This document shows, piece after piece, positions 32,161 to 40,829 of a stretch of 64,000 bases of DNA. The stretch is taken from contig CAWDMA010000001.1 in NCBI GenBank assembly GCA_963803425.1, positions 1,116,001 to 1,180,000 on the forward strand. Direction: 5' to 3'. The position numbers were made by a program, and so were the translations under genes. Numbering within the stretch: the first letter of the stretch is position 1; each line of letters begins with the position of its first letter. Origin of the DNA: DASPWW01 sp963803425. Lineage in GTDB: Bacteria; Actinomycetota; Thermoleophilia; Solirubrobacterales; 70-9. Below the pieces are notes generated by a model. The model had not been told where the DNA came from and made no database searches. It saw only the letters and a program-made list of their open reading frames with translations.

Positions 32161-34323
32161 GTGGGTGCCGGAGAGTCCAGCGACGGTCGCGCGAACGGCC
32201 GCGATCCCCGGGTGCTCGCGATCGACGCCGGCGGCACGATGACCGACACCTTCATCGTCGACCGCTCCGGCGAGTTCGTGGTCGGCAAGGCGCAGACGAC
32301 GCCCGACGACGAGTCCGTCGGTTTCATGCGCTCCACCCGCGACGCGCTCGGACTGTGGGAGCTGGAGGCGGAGTCGGCACTCCCGAAGATGGTCTCCGGG
32401 ATCTACTCCGGCACCGCGATGCTGAACAGGCTGCTGGAGCGCAAGGGCCGCCGCGTCGGCCTGATCGTCACCGCCGGGATGGAGGACATGCTGCGGCTGG
32501 AGCGCGGGATCCAGACCTACCTCGGCTATCCGTACTCCGATCGTCTGCACGTCGCCACCCATTACCACAACGACCCGCTCGTCCCGCGGGAGCTGATCCG
32601 GGGTGTCCGCGGCCGCGTCGACCTGTTCGGCGACGAGCCGATCCCGCTGTACGAGGACGAGGCCCGCACCGCGGCTGCCGAGCTCGCCGCCGAGGGCGTC
32701 GAGGCGATCGTCGTCAACCTGATCTACAGCTACCGGAACTCCTCGCACGAGGACCGGGTGCGCGAGATCACGGCGGAGGCGGCGCCCGGGATACCGATCT
32801 TCCTGTCGTCGGACCTGTACCCGATGCGGCGGGACTTCCCCCGCCTCAACTCGACCCTTGTCGAGGCGTACGCCGCGGAGCCCTCGCGCGAGCAGCTCCG
32901 TAGGGTCCGCGACGCCACCCGCGACTCCGGGGCGAAGTTCGACCTGCGGATCATGGCCGCGCACGGCGGCACGATCTCGATCGAGGCCAAGGAGCTGGCC
33001 CGGACGCTGATCTCCGGCCCGATCGGCGGCGTGATCGGCGCCCGCTACCTCGCCGACAGGATCGACTCGGGCGCGCAGGCGAACATCGTCTGCACCGACA
33101 TCGGCGGGACCAGCTTCGACATCGCCCTGATCACCGACGGCGAGTTCGCGATCCGCCAGATCCCGGACGTCGGCCGCTTCCTGCTCAACATGCCGCTGGT
33201 CCAGGTGGACTCGATCGGCGCCGGGACCGGCTCGTTCGTGCGGATCGACCCGAACTCGGGGCGGCCGGAGCTGGGGCCGGACTCGGCGGGCGCGGGAATC
33301 GGGGTGTCGTGGGCCGAGGCGGGCCTGGAGACGCCGACCGTCACCGATCTCAACCTCGTGTTGGGACGGATCAACCCCGAGTACTTCCTCGGCGGCGACG
33401 TCGAGCTCGACGTCGAGCGGGCGCTGGCGGCGGTCTCGGACCAGATCGCGAAGCCGCTCGGGCTCTCGGTCGAGGAAGCAGCGGCCGGCGTGATCGGGCT
33501 GTTCGACGAGACGCTCAAGTACGAGGCGGTCGCGCAGGTGCTCGGGAAGGGCTACTCGCCGGTCGACTACACGCTGCTGTGCTACGGCGGCGGCGGTCCG
33601 CTGCACGCCGCGGGCTACACGCACGATGTCCCGTACCGCGAGGTACTGGTGCCGGCGTGGGCGGCGGGGTTCTCGGCCTTCGGGTGCGCGTGCGGCGACT
33701 ACGCGTACCGGTACGACCTCACGATCGACATCCCGATCGAGCCGGTCGCCGACGATGACACGAAGGCGGGGCTGGCGATGTACGTGGCCGGCGGGTGGGA
33801 GATGCTGCGCGAGAAGGTGGTCGACGAGTTCGCCAAGTCGGGGATCTCCGAGGACAGGATCGAGCTGCGGCGCTACGTGCGGATGCAGTACATGGGCCAG
33901 CTCAACGATCTCGAGATCCACTACCCCCGCGAGGATCTCTCCGAGGCCTCCCAGATCGACGAGCTGATCGCGAGCTTCGAGGACGCGTACGCGAAGCTGT
34001 ACGCGCGCGCCGCGCGCTCGCCCGAGCTCGGCTACCTGCTCACGAACGTGATCGTCACCGGCGCGGTCGAGGTCGAGAAGCCGGCGCTGCCGGACGAGGA
34101 CGAGGTGTCGGGCGCGCCAGAGCCGAAGGGCCGCCGGCAGGCGTGGTGGCGCGAGGGCTGGAGCGACACGGCGATCTACGAGCAGGGCGATCTCAGCGCC
34201 GGGCACGTGGTCCAGGGCCCTGCGATCATCGAGTCGCCCGCCGACACGTTCGCGATCCCGCCGGACCGCGAGGCGAGGCTGGACCGGAACCGGATCTTCC
34301 ACCTGGAGAGGAGTGAGGGCTGA
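32161..34323 (+). CDS. acxA: Acetone carboxylase beta-like subunit (hydantoinase A/oxoprolinase family)
   Basis: A 720-residue HyuA-type ATPase subunit: VLAIDAGGTMTDTFIVDRSGE is the first phosphate-binding loop of the actin-like fold, TDIGGTSFDIALI the second, and LLCYGGGGPLHAAGY a later one. The length and the presence of a gamma-type subunit gene downstream point to acetone (or acetophenone-like ketone) carboxylase rather than a plain hydantoinase. This subunit phosphorylates acetone and bicarbonate at the cost of ATP before carboxylation to acetoacetate. Leaderless GTG start; the stop shares bases with the ATG of the alpha subunit. Confidence 0.78.
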   Translation: MGAGESSDGRANGRDPRVLAIDAGGTMTDTFIVDRSGEFVVGKAQTTPDDESVGFMRSTRDALGLWELEAESALPKMVSGIYSGTAMLNRLLERKGRRVGLIVTAGMEDMLRLERGIQTYLGYPYSDRLHVATHYHNDPLVPRELIRGVRGRVDLFGDEPIPLYEDEARTAAAELAAEGVEAIVVNLIYSYRNSSHEDRVREITAEAAPGIPIFLSSDLYPMRRDFPRLNSTLVEAYAAEPSREQLRRVRDATRDSGAKFDLRIMAAHGGTISIEAKELARTLISGPIGGVIGARYLADRIDSGAQANIVCTDIGGTSFDIALITDGEFAIRQIPDVGRFLLNMPLVQVDSIGAGTGSFVRIDPNSGRPELGPDSAGAGIGVSWAEAGLETPTVTDLNLVLGRINPEYFLGGDVELDVERALAAVSDQIAKPLGLSVEEAAAGVIGLFDETLKYEAVAQVLGKGYSPVDYTLLCYGGGGPLHAAGYTHDVPYREVLVPAWAAGFSAFGCACGDYAYRYDLTIDIPIEPVADDDTKAGLAMYVAGGWEMLREKVVDEFAKSGISEDRIELRRYVRMQYMGQLNDLEIHYPREDLSEASQIDELIASFEDAYAKLYARAARSPELGYLLTNVIVTGAVEVEKPALPDEDEVSGAPEPKGRRQAWWREGWSDTAIYEQGDLSAGHVVQGPAIIESPADTFAIPPDREARLDRNRIFHLERSEG

Positions 34324-36602
34324 TGGCGATGGTGGACCGGACCAAGGAGCTGGAGGCACTCGCGCAGGAGCGTCGCCCCCCGATCGGCTGGGACGGGCGC
34401 ACCGCGCACCAGATGCTGGCCGAATCAGAGCGCCTGTTCGCGGAGACCGGGCGCTACCTCGGGATCGACGAGCTGGAGCTGAAGCGAGACGAACCGATCC
34501 GGTTCGAGAAGCTGTTCTCCCGCCTGCGAGGTGGACTGGTGTCCGCGCGGGAGACGGCGCTCAACATCTCCGCCTCGCCGATCGTGAAGGAGATCGGCGA
34601 GCTCAGCTTCGCGCTGTACACGCCGGAGGGCGACTCGGTGGCGCTCTCCACCGGGATCATCGTCCACGTCCACACGATGTCCGACGCGATCAAGTACATG
34701 ATCCGCCAGGGCTACGAGGACAACCCGGGGATCGCGGCGGGGGACATCTTCACCAACAACGACGCGATGATCGGCGACGTCCACAACGCGGACGTGCAGA
34801 CGATCGTCCCGATCTTCTGGGAGGGAGAGCTGGTCGGGTGGGCGGCCGGTGTCACGCACGAGATCGACATCGGCGCGAAGACGCCGGGCTCGGTCCCGGT
34901 CGGCCCGATCTCCCGGTTCGAGGACGGGATCGACCTCCCGGCGAAGAAGGTCGGCGCGAACGACGAGCTGTTCCGCGACCACGTCCTCGCCGGGCTGAAG
35001 GGGACGCGGACGCCGATGTACTGGACGCTAGACGAGAAGACCCGGATCGCCGGCTGCCACATGGTCCGCGAGGCGGTCGAGCGGGTGATCCTGGAGGAGG
35101 GCGTCGACGTCTACAGGCGGTTCATCCGCGAGGTGATCGAGGACGGACGCCGCTCGTTCCAGAGTCGGGTCCGGGAGATGCTCGTCCCGGGCCGCTACCG
35201 GGCGCCGGCGTTCACCGAGAACGCGATGGCGAACGAGGAGCAGCTTCCTTCGTACGCGCGGGTGGACACGCTCATGCACGCCCCGATTGAGCTCCGCGTC
35301 ACGCGCGATGCCCAGATCGAGCTCGACTACGACGGCTCGTCGTCCTGGGGCCACCACTCCTCGAACTGCACGCCCTCGGCGATGCAGGGTGCGGTGTGGG
35401 TGCAGCTCACCCAGACGCTGATCCCGAACGACAAGGTGAACGACGGCGCCTACCTGGGGCTGCGCACCAACTTCCCGCCCGGGACGTGGACCAACCACTC
35501 CAACCCGCAGGCCTCGACGGGGATCGCGTGGGCGTTCCTGATCCCCTCCTTCACCGGCTTCATCAAGTCGGTGTCGCGCGGGCTGCAGGCGCGCGGGTTC
35601 ATTGAGGAGGTGCTGGCGCCGTACGCGCTGACGAGCAACGCGTTCCAGGGTGGCGGGATCGACCAGTACGGACGCCAGTCGGCGACCACCAACTTCGGCC
35701 TGTCGTGCGTCGGCGGCGGCGGCAAGATGATCCTCGACGGGCTCGACTACGCCGCCGCGATGTGGAACCCCGAGGGCGACATGGGCGACATGGAGATGTG
35801 GGAGCTGATCGAGCCCTTCATCTACATCGGCCAGCGGGTGAAGCCCTCGACCGCGGGGCCCGGCCGCCACCGCGGCGGCTCGGGGTACGAGGCGCTGCGG
35901 CTGGCGTGGAAGACGCCGTTCTACGAGATGCAGAACATCGGCAACGGCCGGATGTTCATCCAGGCCGGGCTGTGGGGCGGGTACCCGGGCGCGACCGGGT
36001 ACCGGCACAACATCCGGAACACGAACTTCTTCGAGCTCGTGGAGCGGCGCGAGCCGTTCCCCACCCACGACCCCGACCCGGGCAACTCGGTGCTGGAGTC
36101 GATGGTGACCGGGGACCGTCAGTTCGACATCGACACCACCACGCTCCCCGAGGTGATGCGGCAGGGCGACCTGTACCTGTGCATGTTCCGCGGCGCGGCG
36201 GGCGTCGGCGACCCGATCGAGCGGCCGTACCAGTCGGTGGTCGAGGACGTCGAGGACGAGTACCTGCTGCCGCGCTACGCGGAGAAGGTGTACGGGGTGG
36301 TCGTCGGAGACGAGGGTGCGACCGAGGCGAGGCGGACGGAGATGCGCGAGGACCGCGGCGCGCGCGCGGTGCCGGTGCGCGAGTGGATGCGCTCGGAGCG
36401 GCAGCGGATCCTGGACGCCGACCTGATCGAGCCGGTGCAGCGGATGTACGCCGAGTCGATCCGGCTCTCGGACCGGTGGGCGGGGGAGTTCCGCGAGTTC
36501 TGGGAGCTGCCGGAGGACTTCGACTTCCCGATCCCGACGCCGACGATCGACCTCACCCGCACCCTGCTCGCGGAGCAGGAGCGCACCGGGCGGGCCGGGT
36601 GA
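34323..36602 (+). CDS. acxB: Acetone carboxylase alpha-like subunit (hydantoinase B/oxoprolinase family)
   Basis: A 759-residue HyuB-type subunit with the family hallmarks: ARETALNISASPIVKEIGELSFALYTPEGDSVALSTGIIVHVHTM near the N-terminus, GDIFTNNDAMIGDVHNADVQTIVPIF with metal-binding Asp/His residues, and the glycine-rich RHRGGSGYEALRL region late. In acetone carboxylase this subunit holds Mn and joins the phosphorylated substrates. Overlaps the beta-subunit gene by one base and the gamma-subunit gene by four (GTGA). Confidence 0.8.
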   Translation: MAMVDRTKELEALAQERRPPIGWDGRTAHQMLAESERLFAETGRYLGIDELELKRDEPIRFEKLFSRLRGGLVSARETALNISASPIVKEIGELSFALYTPEGDSVALSTGIIVHVHTMSDAIKYMIRQGYEDNPGIAAGDIFTNNDAMIGDVHNADVQTIVPIFWEGELVGWAAGVTHEIDIGAKTPGSVPVGPISRFEDGIDLPAKKVGANDELFRDHVLAGLKGTRTPMYWTLDEKTRIAGCHMVREAVERVILEEGVDVYRRFIREVIEDGRRSFQSRVREMLVPGRYRAPAFTENAMANEEQLPSYARVDTLMHAPIELRVTRDAQIELDYDGSSSWGHHSSNCTPSAMQGAVWVQLTQTLIPNDKVNDGAYLGLRTNFPPGTWTNHSNPQASTGIAWAFLIPSFTGFIKSVSRGLQARGFIEEVLAPYALTSNAFQGGGIDQYGRQSATTNFGLSCVGGGGKMILDGLDYAAAMWNPEGDMGDMEMWELIEPFIYIGQRVKPSTAGPGRHRGGSGYEALRLAWKTPFYEMQNIGNGRMFIQAGLWGGYPGATGYRHNIRNTNFFELVERREPFPTHDPDPGNSVLESMVTGDRQFDIDTTTLPEVMRQGDLYLCMFRGAAGVGDPIERPYQSVVEDVEDEYLLPRYAEKVYGVVVGDEGATEARRTEMREDRGARAVPVREWMRSERQRILDADLIEPVQRMYAESIRLSDRWAGEFREFWELPEDFDFPIPTPTIDLTRTLLAEQERTGRAG

Positions 36603-37123
36603 GGCTCGACGCCGACACCCTCCGCGACCTGGTCGATGAGCGGCTGCCGCGCTCTCAGGTGCGCGCGATTCAGTCGTCGCACAAGGACCCGGAGCGGTTC
36701 GACCAGTACGTGGCGCTGCTCCAGCAGCGGGTCGGCTGGGACGACCGGATCGTGCTTCCGTTCGGCGAGCACCTGTACATCATTGCCGCGGGCGACCGAG
36801 AGTCGCCCGCGGGTGGCGGGGAGGCCGATGCTCAGTACATCGTCAAGTGCGACTGCGGCCACGAGTTCTGCGACTACCGGCAGAACTGGAAGCTGGAGGC
36901 GCTGATCAGCGTCCGCGACACCGACGAGAAGCTCCGTGAGATCTACCCGCCCAAGATGCACGGCGACCCCGAATGGAACCACCTGCGCGAGTACTTCTGC
37001 CCGGGGTGCAGGACCCTGCTCGAGGTCGAGGCGGTCCCGCCGGGCTACCCGGTGATCCACGACTTCGTCCCCGACCTGGAGGGGTTCTACGAGGAGTGGC
37101 TGGGGCGGGAGCTGCCGCGCTGA
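36599..37123 (+). CDS. acxC: Acetone carboxylase gamma-like subunit
   Basis: A 174-residue protein with two Cys pairs fit for a structural zinc site: VKCDCGHEFCDYRQNWKLEA and EYFCPGCRTLLEVEAVPPGYPVIHDF. These blocks and the C-terminal DLEGFYEEWLGREL match the small gamma subunit of acetone carboxylase, which has no counterpart in hydantoinases, and thereby decide the call for the whole operon. GTG start overlaps the alpha stop. Confidence 0.82.
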   Translation: MRLDADTLRDLVDERLPRSQVRAIQSSHKDPERFDQYVALLQQRVGWDDRIVLPFGEHLYIIAAGDRESPAGGGEADAQYIVKCDCGHEFCDYRQNWKLEALISVRDTDEKLREIYPPKMHGDPEWNHLREYFCPGCRTLLEVEAVPPGYPVIHDFVPDLEGFYEEWLGRELPR

Positions 37124-37129
37124 GCTCGG

Positions 37130-37157
37130 CGCCCGCCGCGCGGTAGCGGGGCGGGCG
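37130..37157 (+). terminator. Possible terminator after the acetone carboxylase operon
   Basis: CGCCCGCC pairs with GGCGGGCG across a 12-base loop, starting six bases after the gamma-subunit stop. Stem only 8 bases, no U-run. Confidence 0.4.
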
Positions 37158-37440
37158 GTGGTCCTGGCTCGCGCGGGTGCGAGAGCGCGATCCGGTTTGG
37201 GCGGGACTTCTCCTTCTCGTCCCGAGCGGGCACCTCGCCGCCGAGGCTGAGACGCCCGCAACCGGGCGAACGCATGCGAGCTCCCAATCGTGGCGAACAT
37301 GGGGGCAGGGGGCCAGATCGCGCGGGCCAGGTCGCGGTGGCTGAGAACCGCGAGCACCAAGAGTCGAGCCTGTGGGTCTCTACCAAGCCAGGGGCGCGAG
37401 CCCCTTGACCTTCTGCGCGTCGGCGATCTCGACCGACCAG
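37158..37440. other. Intergenic stretch without a recognisable gene
   Basis: Between the acetone carboxylase operon and the zinc-uptake promoter I see no frame with a plausible protein or RNA; translated frames give low-complexity Arg/Ala-rich sequence only. Confidence 0.5.
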
Positions 37441-37451
37441 CACGCCGCGCA

Positions 37452-37457
37452 TATAAT
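37452..37457 (+). promoter_or_regulatory. Promoter -10 element of the zinc/manganese uptake operon
   Basis: A consensus TATAAT, the only one so AT-rich in the neighbourhood, 58 bases before the TTG start and overlapped by the Fur/Zur-type box that follows. Confidence 0.6.
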
Positions 37458-37479
37458 GCAAAACAGTCTCATTCTCATT
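37455..37479. promoter_or_regulatory. Fur/Zur-type operator
   Basis: Imperfect inverted repeat AATGCAAAACA - GTC - TCATTCTCATT (7 of 11 arm bases pair), in a very AT-rich patch of a GC-rich window, lying on the -10 box. The size and AATGA...TCATT arms fit a Fur-family metal box; the Zur-like regulator encoded by the last gene of the operon is the likely binder. Confidence 0.6.
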
Positions 37480-37514
37480 ACTGTCCGCCGCGGCGCGTCG
37501 AAAGGTTGGACCAA

Positions 37515-39263
37515 TTGCTCGAGCCATTCCACCTCCCGTTCGTGCAACGGGGCCTGATCGAGATCCTGATCCTCGCGATTCCCGCCGGCCTGCTCGGCAC
37601 CTGGATCGTCTTGCGCGGGCTCGCCTTCTTCTCCCACGCGGTCGGCACCGCCGCCTTTCCGGGCCTGGTCCTCGCCGACGGGGTTGGGTTTGCGGCGTCG
37701 CTTGGCGCATTCGGGGCGGCGATCGCGTTCGCTGCCGGCAACGTCGCCCTTGGCCGCCACCGCGCTCGGGGGCGCGACAGCGTGGTGGCGCTGGTCCTCG
37801 TCGCGTGCCTCGCCTCGGGGGTGATCCTGGCCAGCGACGTATTCGGCTCCGGTGCCAACGTTGAGACCTTGCTGTTCGGGAGCCTGCTGCTGGTCGACCG
37901 TGGCGACATCGCCCTCGCCGCCACGGCTGCCGCCGCGGCGCTGCTGGCGACCCTGTTGATCGGCCCGCGCTGGCTCGCGCAGGGCTTCGATTCGGCCAGT
38001 CCAGTCGCGGGCGACCAGCGGGAGCGTCTCTACGACGCCACCCTCCTTGGCCTGATCGCGCTCGTTGCAACCGCCGCCCTGAGCATGGTGGGTGCCCTGC
38101 TCGTCACCGCCCTCTTGGTGGTCCCGGCGGCAACCGCCCGCCTGCTCAGCCGGCGGATGCTGAGCTGGCAGCTCGCCACCGTCGCACTGGTCGCGGTCGA
38201 GGGCACGCTGGGGCTGTGGCTGTCGGTGAAAACCAACGCCCCGCCGGGGGCGACGATCGCGTGTGTCGCAGGCGCGATCTTCGCCGCCGTCGCGCTCGCC
38301 AAGCTGGTGGTGGCGAGGGTTCCGCGCGCCGCCGCGACGGCCGCTGCGGCCATGGCGTTCGCCCTGCTCGGCGCCGGCTGCTTCAACAGCGGCGACAGCT
38401 CGCAGAAGCTCGACGTGGTCGCGACAACCACGCAGATCGGCGATTGGGTGCATCAGGTCGGCGGCGAAGCGGTCGACGTTCACCAGATACTGCAGCCGAA
38501 CACGGATCCGCACGAGTACGAACCCCGCCCGCAGGACGTCGAGGCCACGGCCGACGCGGAGCTCGTCTTCGTCAACGGCGACAACCTCGACGCGTGGATG
38601 GGCGACGTCGTCTCCGAGAGCGGGAGTGACGCCAAGGTCGTCGATCTGGGGGCCGTCGTGCCGGACCGGCTGCCGGGCGAGGCGACCGGGGAGGAGGCCT
38701 CCAAGTACGACCCCCATTGGTGGCACGACCCTCGCAACGCCGAGGCGGCTGTCCTGGAGATCGAGAAACGGCTCGCGGCCGCTGACCCGAGCCGGAAGGC
38801 GGAGCTCTCCAGGAGCGCGGATGCCTACGTGGCGAGATTGCACACCCTCGACGCCGCAATCGCGAAGTGCATGGACACGGTGCCCGCGGCCAGGCGCAAG
38901 CTGGTCACCGATCACGACGCCTTCGGCTACTTCGCCCACCGCTACCGGATCGATGTCGTGGGCGCAGTGATTCCCTCGCAGACCACCCAGGCCCAGACCT
39001 CGGCCAGGGAGCTGAGCCGGCTCGCCGACACGATCGACGCCGAGAAGGTCAAGGCCGTCTTCCCCGAGAGCTCGCTGAGCTCGAAGGTGGCGGACGCGAT
39101 CGCGCGGCAGACCGGCGCCTCGGCCGACCGCACGCTGTACGGCGACACGCTGGGCCCGGCCGACTCCGACGGCGCGACCTATCTGAAGATGGAGGCAGCG
39201 AACGCGAACGCGATGGTCGGCGGCTTCACCGATGGAAGGGGCCAATGCCACGTCAGCCCCTGA
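37515..39263 (+). CDS. Zinc/manganese ABC permease fused to its substrate-binding protein
   Basis: One frame of 582 residues encodes two proteins. Residues 1-260 are an ABC-3 permease (about 8 spans; LGTWIVLRGLAFFSHAVGTAAFPGL) and residues 290-582 a ZnuA-type binding domain (LDVVATTTQIGDWVHQVGG, then DPHEYEPRPQD, WWHDPRNAE, TDHDAFGYFAHRY and the final VFPESSLSSK, with metal-ligand His residues). Between them, 265-289, VVARVPRAAATAAAAMAFALLGAGC looks like a lipoprotein signal peptide with Cys289, preceded by two in-frame GTG codons (38307, 38310), so the binding protein may also be made separately or cut free. TTG 37515 is chosen because the product then begins MLEPFH, like the paralogous permease MLEPLH at 39990. 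Confidence 0.82.
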   Translation: MLEPFHLPFVQRGLIEILILAIPAGLLGTWIVLRGLAFFSHAVGTAAFPGLVLADGVGFAASLGAFGAAIAFAAGNVALGRHRARGRDSVVALVLVACLASGVILASDVFGSGANVETLLFGSLLLVDRGDIALAATAAAAALLATLLIGPRWLAQGFDSASPVAGDQRERLYDATLLGLIALVATAALSMVGALLVTALLVVPAATARLLSRRMLSWQLATVALVAVEGTLGLWLSVKTNAPPGATIACVAGAIFAAVALAKLVVARVPRAAATAAAAMAFALLGAGCFNSGDSSQKLDVVATTTQIGDWVHQVGGEAVDVHQILQPNTDPHEYEPRPQDVEATADAELVFVNGDNLDAWMGDVVSESGSDAKVVDLGAVVPDRLPGEATGEEASKYDPHWWHDPRNAEAAVLEIEKRLAAADPSRKAELSRSADAYVARLHTLDAAIAKCMDTVPAARRKLVTDHDAFGYFAHRYRIDVVGAVIPSQTTQAQTSARELSRLADTIDAEKVKAVFPESSLSSKVADAIARQTGASADRTLYGDTLGPADSDGATYLKMEAANANAMVGGFTDGRGQCHVSP

Positions 39264-39988
39264 TCGAGGCCGAGGCGCTGGCGGTCGGCTACGGCGGGCC
39301 GCCCGCGATCTCCGGCGTCTCCTTCTCCCTCCTGTCGGGCCGGCGGGCGGCGCTGCTTGGGCCCAACGGGGGTGGCAAGACGACGCTGCTCCGCGCGATC
39401 CTCGGCGAGCTCAGGCCCGTTGCGGGCAGGCTCGCCGTCGAAGGACGCTGCGGCTACCTCCCTCAGACCGAGCGCACCCGGCTCGACTATCCGGTCTCGG
39501 CGCTCGACGTCGCGACGATGGGGGCACTGCCGCGGCTGCCCTGGTGGCGGCCGCCGGGACGGCGCGATCGCCGCAGCGCCGCCGACGCGCTGGGGCGAGT
39601 CGGGCTCGGCAACCAGGCCGCACGAACCTTCGGCGAGCTCTCGGGCGGGCAGCGCCAGCGCGTCCTGATCGCCCGCGCCCTCGTCCAGGATGCGGCCACG
39701 CTTCTCCTCGACGAGCCCTTCGCGGGCCTCGACAATCCCAGCGCCGCCGGGCTCGAATCGCTGATCGACGAGCTGGCGGCGGAGGGGCGCGGGATCGTGA
39801 TCGCGACCCACGACCTCGGACAGGCGCGACGCTGCGAATCGGTCCTGTGTCTCAACCGTGTGCAGGTCGCCTTCGGTCCGCCTGCAGAGGTCCTCGACCG
39901 CGAGACGCTGGAGGCAACGTACGGCGGCGCCATCGTCGAGATCCCGGGAGCCGAGGGAAAGGCGATCCTGCCGGCCCACCACCATTGA
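39245..39988 (+). CDS. Zinc/manganese ABC transporter ATP-binding protein (ZnuC/MntB-like)
   Basis: A 247-residue ATPase: Walker A LLGPNGGGKTTLL (about 37-49), signature GELSGGQRQRVLIARAL, Walker B TLLLDEPFAGLD and switch histidine IVIATHDLGQARRCES. The C-terminus ends AHHH, perhaps a metal-sensing tail. It overlaps the end of the permease/binding-protein fusion by 19 bases and is one base from the second permease. Confidence 0.88.
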   Translation: MPRQPLIEAEALAVGYGGPPAISGVSFSLLSGRRAALLGPNGGGKTTLLRAILGELRPVAGRLAVEGRCGYLPQTERTRLDYPVSALDVATMGALPRLPWWRPPGRRDRRSAADALGRVGLGNQAARTFGELSGGQRQRVLIARALVQDAATLLLDEPFAGLDNPSAAGLESLIDELAAEGRGIVIATHDLGQARRCESVLCLNRVQVAFGPPAEVLDRETLEATYGGAIVEIPGAEGKAILPAHHH

Positions 39989-39989
39989 G

Positions 39990-40829
39990 ATGCTCGAGCC
40001 GCTTCACGATGAGTTCATGCGACGGGCGATCGCGGAGATCGCGTTGACCGGCCTCGCGGGAGGAGCGGTCGGCTGCTGGATAGTTCTCTATGAACTCTCC
40101 TATGCGGCGGAGTCGCTGGCCCACTCGCTCTTCCCCGGGCTCGTGGTCGCGGCTATCGCGGGCGCGCCGCTGCTACTCGGAGCCACGCCCGCGATCCTGC
40201 TTGCCGCCGCGGCGATCGCGTTCGCCTCGCGGGCGCCGGGCACCTCCCGCGACGTCGCGGTCGCCGTGGTCGTCACGACCCTGTTCGGACTCGGTGTCCT
40301 GTTGGCTCTGGCGCCGGACTCGCCGCCCGGGATCGAGGCGCTCCTCTTCGGCGACATCCTCGGCGCCACCGACGCCGATCTGATCTCGGCGGCCGCGCTC
40401 GCGATCGCCGTCCCGGGAGCGCTGTGGCTTCTGCATGCGCGCCTGTTGACCAGCGGATTCGACCGCGGGTCTGCGCGCTCGCTCGGGCTGTCGCCGACGG
40501 CGATCGACGCCGTGCTGCTGGCCCTGATTGCCGTAACGACCGTCGTAGCGGTGCAGGGGCTCGGAAACCTGCTGGTGGTCGCCGTCCTGGTCGGCCCTGC
40601 CGCGACGGCGCGGCAGTTGACCGACAGGGTCTTGCCGATGCTCTTTCTCGCCCCGGCGATCGCCGTGCTCGCCGGGATCGGCGGGCTGTACCTGTCCTAC
40701 TACGCGGAAACGGCCGCCGGCGCCTCGATCGCGCTGGTGATCGTCGTCGTGTACCTGGTCTCGCTGCCGGTCGGCAGGATGCGTGCGTTGCACCTGACAC
40801 GGTCACGGCCGGAGGCTACGATCGCCTGA
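39990..40829 (+). CDS. Second zinc/manganese ABC-3 family permease
   Basis: A 279-residue permease paralogous to the N-terminal half of the fusion: both begin MLEP-H followed by WIVLYELSYAAESLAHSLFPGLV-type first helices, with about 8 spans and the conserved SLGLSPTAIDAVLLALIAVTTVVAVQGLGNLLVVAVLV region. With the fusion's permease half it can form a heterodimeric channel. Its stop shares its last base with the ATG of the Fur-family gene. Confidence 0.88.
   Translation: MLEPLHDEFMRRAIAEIALTGLAGGAVGCWIVLYELSYAAESLAHSLFPGLVVAAIAGAPLLLGATPAILLAAAAIAFASRAPGTSRDVAVAVVVTTLFGLGVLLALAPDSPPGIEALLFGDILGATDADLISAAALAIAVPGALWLLHARLLTSGFDRGSARSLGLSPTAIDAVLLALIAVTTVVAVQGLGNLLVVAVLVGPAATARQLTDRVLPMLFLAPAIAVLAGIGGLYLSYYAETAAGASIALVIVVVYLVSLPVGRMRALHLTRSRPEATIA
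40817..40822 (+). promoter_or_regulatory. Possible internal leaderless promoter of the Zur-like gene
   Basis: TACGAT lies six bases before ATG 40829, inside the 3' end of the permease gene; it would allow separate, leaderless expression of the regulator. Confidence 0.35.

Noticed and set aside
32146..34359. A 737-codon minus-strand open frame opposite the acetone carboxylase beta subunit
   Set aside because: Composition is Arg/Asp/Val-rich and low in aromatic residues, no ribosome binding site, and the opposite strand carries an unambiguous conserved protein.
32161..36602. Plain ATP-dependent hydantoinase/5-oxoprolinase (HyuA/HyuB) as the call for this pair
   Set aside because: The third gene (36599) has the zinc-Cys pairs and C-terminus of the acetone carboxylase gamma subunit, and subunit lengths fit that enzyme better.
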